From the NCBI GenBank assembly GCA_017472065.1, contig JAFURB010000003.1, positions 80,524-143,042 of the forward strand: DNA of 62,519 nt. The letters run 5' to 3'. Shown here piece after piece: positions 35,187-44,399 of this stretch (positions are counted from its first letter, which is position 1; each line of letters opens with the position of its first letter). The stretch comes from Alphaproteobacteria bacterium (GTDB lineage: Bacteria > Pseudomonadota > Alphaproteobacteria > Rs-D84). The notes under the pieces are model-generated. The model made no database searches. It saw nothing but the letters and a program-made list of their open reading frames with translations, and had not been told where the DNA came from. The translations under genes and the position numbers were made by a program.

Positions 35187-35588
35187 TTATTTAATGAAAT
35201 GTCGTTCGGGCTTATCAATTCCATATTTACCCCCCCAGAACAAGACATAAAACTCGTACGATTTATCAAACAGTTCATATGCCTGTTTGGTGTTTCCATT
35301 TTTCAATGCATTTATCCCGCCTGTCATCAGTTGCATTGATTTTGCCAATAATTCGTGTGATATCAGCATAAAACGATTGTTTCTAACCACATGTTGCATC
35401 ATTTTAGCACGCAAATCCGCCACCATATTGCCAATGTTAGTATCTGGACATAATTCTTCGACGGCAATCATATTCATCAATGCGATTGTTAAATCTTGGT
35501 CACTGGACAGGTCGCGCGGATTAACCTTTTTATTTGCATCCAGTTTGGCGACCGTATCACGCAATAATCTTTTATCCTGATTTGCCAT
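35187..35588 (-). CDS. Hypothetical 133-residue helical protein
   Basis: Cytoplasmic, all-helical by appearance (LLRDTVAKLDANKKV, QHVVRNNRFMLISHELLAKS, AYELFDKSYEFYVLFWGGKYG). AAGGAAGG stands just before the ATG. It follows rsmH by about 48 bp and precedes the secreted proteins. I do not recognise the family. Confidence 0.7.
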   Translation of the reverse strand: MANQDKRLLRDTVAKLDANKKVNPRDLSSDQDLTIALMNMIAVEELCPDTNIGNMVADLRAKMMQHVVRNNRFMLISHELLAKSMQLMTGGINALKNGNTKQAYELFDKSYEFYVLFWGGKYGIDKPERHFIK

Positions 35589-35636
35589 ATTCCTTCCTTA
35601 CCTTATTGCAATCGTACAAAAATCATTACATGTGGT

Positions 35637-36485
35637 TCAACATGATTTTATAACCCCACGCATGTGTGCCGAACGCGCCCGTGAATTGTTGTCCAGTTCC
35701 ATCTTTGACGGTAAAACCGTCTTTATTTCCGTAAATGGCGCGTTTTCCACCACTGGCATACGCGGATCGCCCGGTGTTGTTGTCCATTTGCGGAATTGAT
35801 TTTTTACAATCCTGTCCTCGATTGAGTGAAATGTCACACAAACACACTTCCCGCCACACACCAAGTGTTCTGGCACAGCCACCAACGCGCGTTCAATTTC
35901 ACCCATTTCATCATTAACCGCGATACGCAATGCCTGGAACACAGGCGCAATATCACGTGGATTGTGTATTAAATCACGCAATTCAAATGTAGTCTGGGGG
36001 GCGGCGTTTTTTATAGCCCGTGCCAGATTTGTTGCGTTTTTTACATCCCCATAATTGCGTAAAATCTCTGCTAATTCAGCAACGGATGCGTTGTCTATTA
36101 ACTGGCGCGCAGGTATTAAATTTTTTGTATCCATGCGCATATCCAGGGGCGCATCCATACGAAACGAAAACCCGCGTTCGCCATTATCAATCTGCATTGA
36201 TGAAATCCCTAAATCAAATACAATTGCATCGAATTTAGCATCTAAATCTGCAATTGCAGAAAACGCACTGGGGATAAAATTAAACTGGTCACCATACTGC
36301 GCGCGCACATCATCAACATCAACCAAGACATTTGAATCACGATCAAACGCTGTTACCATTGCGCCACGCGCCAGAAATGCGCGCGTATATCCGCCCGCAC
36401 CAAATGTGCAATCGACAATATGTTTATCCTTTATATCCCCCAAGGCATTTAACACCGCATCCAATAACACAGGAATATGTTTCAT
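35637..36485 (-). CDS. rsmH: 16S rRNA (cytosine1402-N4)-methyltransferase RsmH
   Basis: 282 residues. The start MKHIPVLLDAVLNAL, the SAM motif VDCTFGAGGYTRAFL (about 24-38), FDLGISSMQID, GFSFRMDAPLDMRMD and the C-terminal SRARSAHMRGV are all RsmH (MraW) signatures. It methylates C1402 at the P site. In most bacteria it leads the mra/fts cell-division cluster; here it follows dnaE by 2 bp and mraZ and ftsL are absent. Confidence 0.95.
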   Translation of the reverse strand: MKHIPVLLDAVLNALGDIKDKHIVDCTFGAGGYTRAFLARGAMVTAFDRDSNVLVDVDDVRAQYGDQFNFIPSAFSAIADLDAKFDAIVFDLGISSMQIDNGERGFSFRMDAPLDMRMDTKNLIPARQLIDNASVAELAEILRNYGDVKNATNLARAIKNAAPQTTFELRDLIHNPRDIAPVFQALRIAVNDEMGEIERALVAVPEHLVCGGKCVCVTFHSIEDRIVKNQFRKWTTTPGDPRMPVVENAPFTEIKTVLPSKMELDNNSRARSAHMRGVIKSC

Positions 36486-36487
36486 TG

Positions 36488-39400
36488 TTATTCTACCTCT
36501 ACCTTAACACCCAGGGCTGCAATATCCGTCGCCGTTGTTGCGCCCAATTCAACCCCACCTGGCAACATCATGGTTGCAACCTTGTCTGCACCATGCAGAT
36601 TTAATTCCACCCGTGTATGTCCCGGGGCCAGTGCCATCAAAGCCTTTTTAACATCTGCCAATGCCGACGCATCCCAGACATCCAGGCTTATTTTTCTGGC
36701 GATTTTTGCAACCCATTGCGACAACGGAATAATAGAATCTACAAATATAGACACACGGTCATCACGATTAGATGTTTTTCCGGCCAATATCACAACCGTT
36801 TCCGTCCCCAAGATTTGTGCAAATTCAATCGCCGAATCCCCGAATGCCACAGCATCAATGTTACCATAACTATCTGATGCATTAATGGTAATCATTTCTT
36901 TGCCGGTTTTAGTGCGCCGACGACCATAAGAGTTGACCGTTGCCGCAATTTGAACTGCTTTTCTATCACCCAATGATTCCAGTGTCGCACTGGTTGCCAA
37001 TCCTGCACGCGCGATTAAATTCTTGTACTGGTCCAACGGATGTGCCGAAATATAGAACCCCAGTGCCGATAATTCGTTTTCCAGTTTTTGATTAAATGTC
37101 CATGGTGTTGTCTTAGGCAGGTTTTTATGCAATCTGTCTTCGGCGACATCGTCTTCGACCGTATTGGCAAACAAAGACAATGAATTCGCGCTTTCCTTGG
37201 ACTTAGATGCATACAACAATATCGCATCTGCGTTCATATATATCGCCGCACGATTTGGTTCCAGTGAATCCAGCACACCAACCTTGGCAAACGCTTCCAG
37301 AATGCGTTTGTTCATAATATGCGCGCAACGCTTTGCGAAATCGGTCAGGTTTTTGAACTTTCCATTTGCATTTCGTTCAGCGACAATTAAATCTGTTGCC
37401 GCTGTTCCAACACCTTTCAGTGCGGCCAACCCATAAATAATTTTACCGTCACGCACCGTGAATAAAGATTCACTTTGATTAATATCTGGTGGCACGATTT
37501 GGATATTAAAGTTTGTTTTTGCGTCATCAACAAATATTGCCAATTGATCTGTATCGTTCAGGTTACTGGACATCGATGCAGCCAGGAATTCAGGTGTATA
37601 ATTCGCCTTCAAATACGCACACTGATTGGCGACAATCGAATATGCAATCGCATGCGATTTGTTAAATGCGTATTTTGCAAATTCCTTGAACTTTTCCCAC
37701 AGGTCTTTTGCCGTTGCGCGATCCAAGGTTCCTTCTTTTTCGCATCCCTCATAGAACTTGCCTTCTAATTCGTTCAGCATCTCTATTAACTTTTTACCCA
37801 TTGCCTTACGCACGTTATCAGATTGTCCGCGGGTAAATCCAGCCAATGCGCGTGTCAATTGCATAACCTGTTCTTGGTAAACAATAATACCATATGTTTC
37901 CTTCAAGATTGGTTCAGCCTTTGGATGAACATATTCTATTTTTTCTTCGCCGTGCATACGGGCGATAAATTGCGGAATAAACGCAATCGGTCCTGGTCTG
38001 TTTAACGCATTTAACGCCGATATTTCCAAGAAACTTGTTGGATGCATTTTACGCAATGTCTGTTGAACAAACGGGGCATCGAATTGGAATATTCCTTCGG
38101 TTAAACCCTGTTGCCACAATTTCATAGTCTTTGGGTCATCTGTTGGAATTTTATCCAAATCAATATTAATACCACGCGTTTGTTGAATCAGTCGGGTCGC
38201 ATACTTTAACACAACCAGTGTTTCCAACCCCAGAAAGTCAAATTTAATCAGTCCTGATTTTTCCAAATATTTTCCATCATATTGACACGATGGCAACGGG
38301 TTGGCCGGGTCACGATAAACCGGTGCAATTTTTGTTGTCGGTCTGTCACCAATAACAACCCCACACGCATGTTGTCCCAGATTACGCAAAGACCCTTCTA
38401 ATTCTTCGGCAACGGTGACAACCTTGTTCATATCTTCATCTTGGTTCAATATATCTTGAATTTCTGTTGATACACTGATCGCATCTTTTAATGTCTTGGC
38501 ATCCTGGGGGATAAGTTTGGATAATCTGTCTGATTTAGAATAGGGTAATCCATACACGCGTCCAATATCACGAATCGCACCACGCGCCTGTAACGAACCA
38601 AATGTAATAATACGGCACACAGAATCATGTCCATATTTATCACACACATATGCCAATACGCGTTCAATACCCGTCGGCTCAAAGTCAACATCAAAATCGG
38701 GCATTGAAATACGATCAGGGTTCAAGAAACGTTCAAACAGCAATCCATACTTCAATGGGTCAACATTTGTAATTCCCAATGCCCACGCCACAATAGAACC
38801 AGCACCCGAACCACGCCCAGGCCCCGTTAAAACATCATTATGCCGACACCAATCAATATAGTCCGCAACGATTAAGAAATACCCTGGGAACCCCATCCCA
38901 ATAATAACACCTAATTCAAATTCCGCCTGTTCATAATATGGCGCAGTATCAGTGATATTATGCTGTTCCAAACGGCGTTTCAAACCGTTCATGGTGTTAT
39001 CACGCAACATCTGGCATTCCGTTTCCAGGTCATCACCAAATCGCGGCAACAATGGCTTTTCATGAACGTTCACCATAAAACCACATCGCTGTGCAATTTT
39101 GTATGTGTTTTCACATGCCTCGGGCAGGTCGGAAAATATTTCCCACATCTGTTCGGTTGACTTAAAAAACTGTTCGGATGATTTGCGTGGACGTTCGGGG
39201 TCGATAACCTTGGTCTGGCCCAAAACACATCCCAACGCATCCGCCGGTTCATAATCAGAATCAGATGCGAAACAAACATCATTAGTTGCAACAATTGGAA
39301 TATTTAATTCACGTGCGATTTCTAAAAACATTGGTTCTGTTTTTATTTCGTCTTCTAATCCATGGCGCTGAATTTCGATATAAAACCGATTGCCAAAAAT

Positions 39401-39898
39401 ATCCAATAATTGTTTTGCATAAATCTTGGCCTGGGCATCTTGGTTGCCTAAAATTGCCATACCAATTGGCCCCAGGTGTGCGCCCGACAAACAAATCAAA
39501 CCATCGCTGTGTGATTGTAATTCGTCGAACGAAATATACGGCCCCAGATGATGATTTTCACCACGCATATACATAATACGATTCAGCTCACACAGATTCA
39601 AATATCCCACATGATTCTGGGCCAACAAAACAATCCGCGACAAAGATGTTGACCGCAGTATTTTTGGATCTGCATTATGATGATTTAATGAAATTTCAAC
39701 CCCGATAATTGGCTGAACTTTGTTCTTGGGCATAACATCAGAAAATTCCGCACAGCCCGACATCAAGTTAGTATCGGTTAACGCGCACGCAGACATCCCA
39801 GTCCCAATACAAAGTTTTGGAATATCCTTAACTTTCAGGGTGCTTGCCCCAACTGAAAAACGCGAATGAGTTCTAAGATGAATAAATTGATTTTCCAT
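36488..39898 (-). CDS. dnaE: DNA polymerase III alpha subunit DnaE
   Basis: 1136 residues, the replicative polymerase. The PHP domain starts FIHLRTHSRFSVGAS. The polymerase core has PGRGSGAGSIVAWALGIT, PDFDVDFEPTG and ACGVVIGDRP. The helix-hairpin-helix region (ALKGVGTAA) and the OB domain (VQIAATVNSYGRRRTKTGKE) are present. The ATG at 39898 matches the family start and lies 7 nt after a -10 box, with no ribosome site. Last gene before rsmH on the same strand. Confidence 0.96.
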   Translation of the reverse strand: MENQFIHLRTHSRFSVGASTLKVKDIPKLCIGTGMSACALTDTNLMSGCAEFSDVMPKNKVQPIIGVEISLNHHNADPKILRSTSLSRIVLLAQNHVGYLNLCELNRIMYMRGENHHLGPYISFDELQSHSDGLICLSGAHLGPIGMAILGNQDAQAKIYAKQLLDIFGNRFYIEIQRHGLEDEIKTEPMFLEIARELNIPIVATNDVCFASDSDYEPADALGCVLGQTKVIDPERPRKSSEQFFKSTEQMWEIFSDLPEACENTYKIAQRCGFMVNVHEKPLLPRFGDDLETECQMLRDNTMNGLKRRLEQHNITDTAPYYEQAEFELGVIIGMGFPGYFLIVADYIDWCRHNDVLTGPGRGSGAGSIVAWALGITNVDPLKYGLLFERFLNPDRISMPDFDVDFEPTGIERVLAYVCDKYGHDSVCRIITFGSLQARGAIRDIGRVYGLPYSKSDRLSKLIPQDAKTLKDAISVSTEIQDILNQDEDMNKVVTVAEELEGSLRNLGQHACGVVIGDRPTTKIAPVYRDPANPLPSCQYDGKYLEKSGLIKFDFLGLETLVVLKYATRLIQQTRGINIDLDKIPTDDPKTMKLWQQGLTEGIFQFDAPFVQQTLRKMHPTSFLEISALNALNRPGPIAFIPQFIARMHGEEKIEYVHPKAEPILKETYGIIVYQEQVMQLTRALAGFTRGQSDNVRKAMGKKLIEMLNELEGKFYEGCEKEGTLDRATAKDLWEKFKEFAKYAFNKSHAIAYSIVANQCAYLKANYTPEFLAASMSSNLNDTDQLAIFVDDAKTNFNIQIVPPDINQSESLFTVRDGKIIYGLAALKGVGTAATDLIVAERNANGKFKNLTDFAKRCAHIMNKRILEAFAKVGVLDSLEPNRAAIYMNADAILLYASKSKESANSLSLFANTVEDDVAEDRLHKNLPKTTPWTFNQKLENELSALGFYISAHPLDQYKNLIARAGLATSATLESLGDRKAVQIAATVNSYGRRRTKTGKEMITINASDSYGNIDAVAFGDSAIEFAQILGTETVVILAGKTSNRDDRVSIFVDSIIPLSQWVAKIARKISLDVWDASALADVKKALMALAPGHTRVELNLHGADKVATMMLPGGVELGATTATDIAALGVKVEVE

Positions 39899-39904
39899 GC
39901 CCAA

Positions 39905-39934
39905 ACAATAGCAAAAAATAAGCGGGTGGGGCAA
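39905..39934 (-). promoter_or_regulatory. Promoter of dnaE, apparently leaderless
   Basis: Minus strand: -35 TTGCCC (39929-39934), 18-nt spacer, -10 TATTGT (39905-39910), then 6 nt and the ATG. Spacer and -10 to ATG distance equal those of recN. Confidence 0.5.
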
Positions 39935-39955
39935 CCATATATTTCCTAAAAAACA

Positions 39956-39984
39956 CAAAAAAATAATCCCCCGTCTGGGGGATT
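39956..39984 (-). terminator. Terminator of secA
   Basis: Minus-strand stem AATCCCCC / GGGGGATT with a 4-nt loop, followed by ATTTTTTT. Confidence 0.8.
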
Positions 39985-39988
39985 GATT

Positions 39989-42601
39989 TTAGTGCAATTT
40001 ACCACAACAATGCTTATATTTTAACCCAGAACCACACGGACATGGCGCATTGCGACGACTGTCACCGGTGGCCTGATTAAGTGCTGCATCATGTGCGGCG
40101 CGTTGTTTTTCTGTTTCGTTCACATCGTCGCGTGTCAATTCCATACGACATATATACGACACAGACATAATTTTGAAATTATTAACTGTATTTTTGAACA
40201 AATCCAACGCTTCGCGTTTATATTCATACAACGGATTTTTCTGGGCATATCCACGCAAACCGATCGCGCTTTGCAGATAGTCCATTTGTTGCAGGTGCTT
40301 TTTCCAAACCGCATCCAACGCCCCCAACATCATTTGTCGTGATGCCATTTGCATTAATTCTGGTCCGTATTTAGCCGCCTGTTGTTCATAACGACGCGTT
40401 GCCAAATTTACCAATGTTTCATATGCCTTGCGTTCTGTGATATTTTCATCGGTCTTCCATTTTTCAATATCTGTAATATCCAATGCGAACGCGCGCAACA
40501 TTGCATCATGAATACCTTGGACATTCCAATCCATTTGATGTGCCTTTTCAGGGATATTGTTTTCACAAATCATTTCAACAACATCACCAATCATTTCGCG
40601 TGCCAGTGGCGACAAATCATCCGACACCATCAAATCATCGCGTTGTTTATAAATCACTGTACGCTGTTCATTTGCCACATCGTCATATTTCAGCAATTCT
40701 TTGCGTGCTTCGAAATAACGGGACTCGACACGCTTCTGTGCCTTTTCCAATGCCTTTGTAATCCATGGATGTGTGATTGCTTCGCCTGTTTTTAGACCCA
40801 ATGTCGTCAACATACCTTGCAAACGGGCGGCGCCAAATATACGCATCAAATCGTCATCCAATGCCAAAAAGAATTTAGAATCACCCGGATCACCCTGGCG
40901 ACCAGAACGACCACGCAATTGGTTGTCAATACGGCGCGATTCATGACGTTCGGTGCCGATAACATACAAACCACCGGCATCTAATACCTGTTTTTTGTTT
41001 GCTTCGATTGTGGCATATATTTCTTTTTTCTTTTCTTCATAATCATCGGCAGATGCATCCAAATTCGCAATCAGTTCTTCGGCATTTCCCCCCAGTTTAA
41101 TATCTGTACCACGCCCCGCCATATTGGTTGCGATTGTAACCGCACCTGGCGCACCGGCCTGGGCAACGATTTTTGCTTCTGATTCATGATGTTTTGCGTT
41201 CAAAACTGCTGGTTCAATACCTAATTTTTTGCGAACGATTTGCGCTAATTCTTCGGATTTTTCAATTGATACCGTACCAACCAAAACAGGCTGTTTGCGT
41301 TTCATGCAATCTTCGATTTGTTTGATAATTGCATCATATTTTTCATCTTTGTTGCGGTAAATTTCATCATGGTGATCAACACGTGCAACTGGACGATTTG
41401 TTGGAATTGACACCACGCGCAGTTTATAAATTTCTTCGAATTCTGCTGCTTCGGTCATTGCGGTACCTGTCATACCGGACAATGTTGGGTACAGTCGGAA
41501 TAAATTCTGGTATGAAATACTGGATACAGTCTGGTTTTCAGGCTGGACCGCGACATGTTCTTTGGCTTCGATTGCCTGGTGCAAACCTTTGCCGAAACGG
41601 CGACCGGTCATAACGCGGCCTGTAAATTCATCAACAATTAGTATTTCGCCATTGCGAACAACATAGTTAACATTTTTCTGATACAAATGATGTGCCAACA
41701 ACGATTGTTGAATATGCATAACCAGTGCCGCATTTTCAGACGCATACAAATTATCCCCCACCAACAATCCGTGTTCTTTTAACAGACGGGTTGCGTTATC
41801 GGCGCCGGCTTCGGTCAATGTAACATGTCTGTCTTTTTCATCTTTAACAAAATCCCCCGGCCCCAGTTTCACCACGACATCATCAACGCGTGCGTACAAT
41901 TCACTGGTATCTTCGGCCGGTCCTGAAATAATCAGTGGGGTGCGTGCTTCGTCAATTAAAATACTATCTACTTCGTCAACAATCGCATAAAAGAACGGGC
42001 GCAAAACCTGCTGTGCCTTGGAAAATTTCATATTATCACGCAGATAATCAAACCCCAGTTCGGAATTAGTAACATATGTGATGTCGCATGCGTACGCCGC
42101 GCGTCTTTCTTCGTCGGTCATATCGTGCTGGATAATTCCCACAGTCAGCCCCAAGAAACGATAAATTTGTCCCATCCATTCCGCATCACGCGATGCCAGA
42201 TAATCATTAACTGTAATCAAATGTGCGCCCTTGCCATGCAATGCCTTCAAAAACATTGCCAATGTTGCAACCAGTGTTTTACCTTCACCAGTTTTCATTT
42301 CTGCAATCTGGCCATTGGTCAAGACCATACCACCAATCATTTGAACATTAAAGTGGCGCAACCCAATTGTGCGAATTGATGCCTCGCGTACCAGTGCAAA
42401 TGCATCTGGTAATATATCCTTTTCAGATTCCCCATTTGCCAAACGTTCACGCAATGCGACCGTTGTTGCGCGCAACTCATCATCACTCATATTGTGATAT
42501 TTCGGTTCTAAATCATTGATTAAAGATACTGTTTTATCATAATTTTTTATAATTCTGTCATTTGCAGAACCCAATAATTTACCAATTACATTTTTTAACA
42601 T
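39989..42601 (-). CDS. secA: Protein translocase ATPase SecA
   Basis: 870 residues; drives Sec-dependent export through SecYEG. Visible: QMIGGMVLTNGQIAEMKTGE and GKTLVATLA (Walker A), VDEVDSILIDEARTPLIISG (Walker B), TNMAGRGTDIKLGG, GLYVIGTERHESRRIDNQLR and GRSGRQGDPG. It ends in the zinc-binding SecB-interaction tail CPCGSGLKYKHCC. AAGGAA is at good spacing before the ATG. Exported Cys-rich proteins in this window likely use this route. Confidence 0.97.
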   Translation of the reverse strand: MLKNVIGKLLGSANDRIIKNYDKTVSLINDLEPKYHNMSDDELRATTVALRERLANGESEKDILPDAFALVREASIRTIGLRHFNVQMIGGMVLTNGQIAEMKTGEGKTLVATLAMFLKALHGKGAHLITVNDYLASRDAEWMGQIYRFLGLTVGIIQHDMTDEERRAAYACDITYVTNSELGFDYLRDNMKFSKAQQVLRPFFYAIVDEVDSILIDEARTPLIISGPAEDTSELYARVDDVVVKLGPGDFVKDEKDRHVTLTEAGADNATRLLKEHGLLVGDNLYASENAALVMHIQQSLLAHHLYQKNVNYVVRNGEILIVDEFTGRVMTGRRFGKGLHQAIEAKEHVAVQPENQTVSSISYQNLFRLYPTLSGMTGTAMTEAAEFEEIYKLRVVSIPTNRPVARVDHHDEIYRNKDEKYDAIIKQIEDCMKRKQPVLVGTVSIEKSEELAQIVRKKLGIEPAVLNAKHHESEAKIVAQAGAPGAVTIATNMAGRGTDIKLGGNAEELIANLDASADDYEEKKKEIYATIEANKKQVLDAGGLYVIGTERHESRRIDNQLRGRSGRQGDPGDSKFFLALDDDLMRIFGAARLQGMLTTLGLKTGEAITHPWITKALEKAQKRVESRYFEARKELLKYDDVANEQRTVIYKQRDDLMVSDDLSPLAREMIGDVVEMICENNIPEKAHQMDWNVQGIHDAMLRAFALDITDIEKWKTDENITERKAYETLVNLATRRYEQQAAKYGPELMQMASRQMMLGALDAVWKKHLQQMDYLQSAIGLRGYAQKNPLYEYKREALDLFKNTVNNFKIMSVSYICRMELTRDDVNETEKQRAAHDAALNQATGDSRRNAPCPCGSGLKYKHCCGKLH

Positions 42602-42627
42602 ACTTCTTTCCTTATTTTATCACGAAA

Positions 42628-42656
42628 TATATAGCAATTTCGCACCTTTCAGTCAA
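42628..42656 (-). promoter_or_regulatory. Promoter of secA
   Basis: Minus strand: -35 TTGACT (42651-42656), 17-nt spacer, -10 TATATA (42628-42633), leader about 20 nt. Confidence 0.6.
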
Positions 42657-42727
42657 GTTACTTTATGATATAGTGACCCTTTTTCAAATAAGCAAGGACT
42701 AAATTTAACTTTTTTTCAAAAAAAAGC

Positions 42728-42756
42728 CTGAAACCCATCCTAAAATATGGTAAATT
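42728..42756 (+). promoter_or_regulatory. Promoter of the 71-residue ORF
   Basis: CTGAAA (42728-42733), 17-nt spacer, TAAATT (42751-42756); weak match to the consensus. Confidence 0.35.
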
Positions 42757-42779
42757 ATGTGTGAAATAGGGGGAAAGGT

Positions 42780-42995
42780 ATGCGCGAACCAGTACAAGAT
42801 TTAAGTATTAATGATATAACCAGTGAAATTTATACAATTGCACCAACACAATTGGATTATATTGCAAAATTATTTGGCGACACGGTTGCCGACACAATGA
42901 ACATGCGTACATTTGCCCCAAAGATTCGTCAAATTGCCCGTGCGGCATTAAATCACGCATTAAAATCAGCCCGCACCCAAGGGGCCAAGAAATAA
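42780..42995 (+). CDS. Small helical protein upstream of rnpB
   Basis: 71 residues behind a strong GGGGGAAAGG site. The sequence is amphipathic and helical (PTQLDYIAKLFGDTVADTMN) with a basic end (LKSARTQGAKK). It is the only plus-strand gene between secA and rnpB. No family recognised. Confidence 0.6.
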   Translation: MREPVQDLSINDITSEIYTIAPTQLDYIAKLFGDTVADTMNMRTFAPKIRQIARAALNHALKSARTQGAKK

Positions 42996-42996
42996 A

Positions 42997-43024
42997 TTGC
43001 CATTTTATAAAATTGTGATATTAT
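42997..43024 (+). promoter_or_regulatory. Promoter of rnpB
   Basis: -35 TTGCCA (42997-43002), 16-nt spacer, -10 TATTAT (43019-43024); transcription start predicted about 43031-43036, agreeing with the P1 helix of RNase P RNA. Confidence 0.6.
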
Positions 43025-43035
43025 GACCATCCGTA

Positions 43036-43361
43036 CGACACACAGGGTATGGCGCCTGGCGACTTAGTCAGGTAGAGGAAAGTCCGGACTGCTTGGGACA
43101 ACACACCGGCTAATATACCGGGCGGGGCGACCCGACGATTAGAGCAACAGTGACGTAAACGATTAAATTCGAGTGAAACGGGCAATCTCTGTGTGCAGCA
43201 ACTTCAAATAGGCCCCCTATATGTGTCCCACATTGGGGGCGGGTAGAAGGCTTGACAATTGTGGTAACACAAATTGCAGATTAATCATACCCACTACCAT
43301 TACTTGGTTTCCGAAAGAAACTGGGTTTTCGGCAGGACAGAATCCGGCTTATCGTGTGTCT
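43036..43361 (+). ncRNA. rnpB: RNase P RNA, class A
   Basis: The catalytic RNA of tRNA 5' processing. Universally conserved stretches are present: GAGGAAAGTCCGGACT near the 5' end, GTAGAAGGCTTGACAA-type helix in the middle, and GGCAGGACAGAATCCGGCTTA near the 3' end. The P1 helix is formed by GACACAC (43037-43043) and GTGTGTC (43354-43360). Ends are estimated from P1. Confidence 0.93.
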
Positions 43362-43365
43362 GCAC

Positions 43366-43393
43366 CACGCCCCCACGGGGGCGTGATTTTTTT
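43366..43393 (+). terminator. Terminator of rnpB
   Basis: Stem CACGCCCCC / GGGGGCGTG with a 2-nt loop and seven T. It touches the stop codon of the convergent gene at 43392. Confidence 0.9.
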
Positions 43394-44327
43394 ACAAAAT
43401 ATAATCCGGATTTTTATCGGCAACGGCACCATAGACCCCGACATATCCACGCACATACATTAATTCAAACATATCGCCAGAATCAAATTTCATCATTGTT
43501 AAAAACACTGCTTGCTCTGTTGATACCAACCCATGACGTTTCATAAATATACGCGTATGTTCATAACGTTCATAAAAACGATGCGTGGTATCTGCATCCA
43601 TAATCATTGCACATGCCGGCACATCATAATCTGCATTTATCATTGCAATATCCCGCATATTTTGCCGAACCAGTGTTTCACGCGTTGCGTCCGAAATTGG
43701 ACCCGAAATTTTACGATAAATATCATATACAAACCGTGGAACACCACGCGGACGCGCGCGTCCCATTGTCGGCTGAATTGATATGCGTACACGCGATTTC
43801 GGTCGGGCATATACACCCCCACGCCAACGCCCCCCCCCATGCCAAACGCCATTATAATTCGAATTTAATGCCCCTGCATCAATCCACATAAAATAATCTG
43901 TTTTGAATTTATTTGTCGTTGCCGCCCAATCAAGTATTGCGGGTTTTGCATTAATCATCATTAAATAGTCAATCCACTGTTCAGGTGTTTTGCGACGCAA
44001 TAAATTGCCACGATATTTTTTCATCTGATGCAAAATTTTTAACCACTCGCCGCGTTCTGACCAGTGTGGCAAATCAGACATATTCATAACATGCATCGAA
44101 ACATTTTTAGCCAATCCCACTTGTTTTATATAGTCTGCGGTTTCCTGATCGCACCACAATGCAACCCGACCAAATGTTTCAATCAATCGTTTCAATGATG
44201 GCAAATAGAAATTTTCAAACCCACGGTCCATCCGCTTTAATGTATTAAAAGACCCCTGGGCCGGCATTTTGAACAGCATTGTGCAAAATGTTATATCTTT
44301 GCGTTTTTTATCATATGTAATTTTCAT
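43392..44327 (-). CDS. HtrL/YibB (WlaTC)-family glycosyltransferase-like protein
   Basis: 311 residues. The start KDITFCTMLFKMP, the segment FENFYLPSLKRLIETFGRVA and the DxD-like FMWIDAGALNS (about residues 147-157) match the HtrL/YibB family, which includes the Campylobacter WlaTC transferases acting on LPS/LOS. Acceptor unknown. A candidate promoter lies upstream (TTGATT, 18 nt, TAGAAT). Confidence 0.72.
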   Translation of the reverse strand: MKITYDKKRKDITFCTMLFKMPAQGSFNTLKRMDRGFENFYLPSLKRLIETFGRVALWCDQETADYIKQVGLAKNVSMHVMNMSDLPHWSERGEWLKILHQMKKYRGNLLRRKTPEQWIDYLMMINAKPAILDWAATTNKFKTDYFMWIDAGALNSNYNGVWHGGGRWRGGVYARPKSRVRISIQPTMGRARPRGVPRFVYDIYRKISGPISDATRETLVRQNMRDIAMINADYDVPACAMIMDADTTHRFYERYEHTRIFMKRHGLVSTEQAVFLTMMKFDSGDMFELMYVRGYVGVYGAVADKNPDYIL

Positions 44328-44357
44328 GCAAAAACCACCTTAGTCATACACAAGTGT

Positions 44358-44387
44358 ATTCTAGTCATTTATAACAATCCAAATCAA
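44358..44387 (-). promoter_or_regulatory. Candidate promoter of the HtrL-like gene
   Basis: Minus strand: TTGATT (44382-44387), 18-nt spacer, TAGAAT (44358-44363). Confidence 0.35.
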
Positions 44388-44399
44388 TACAAATATGAT

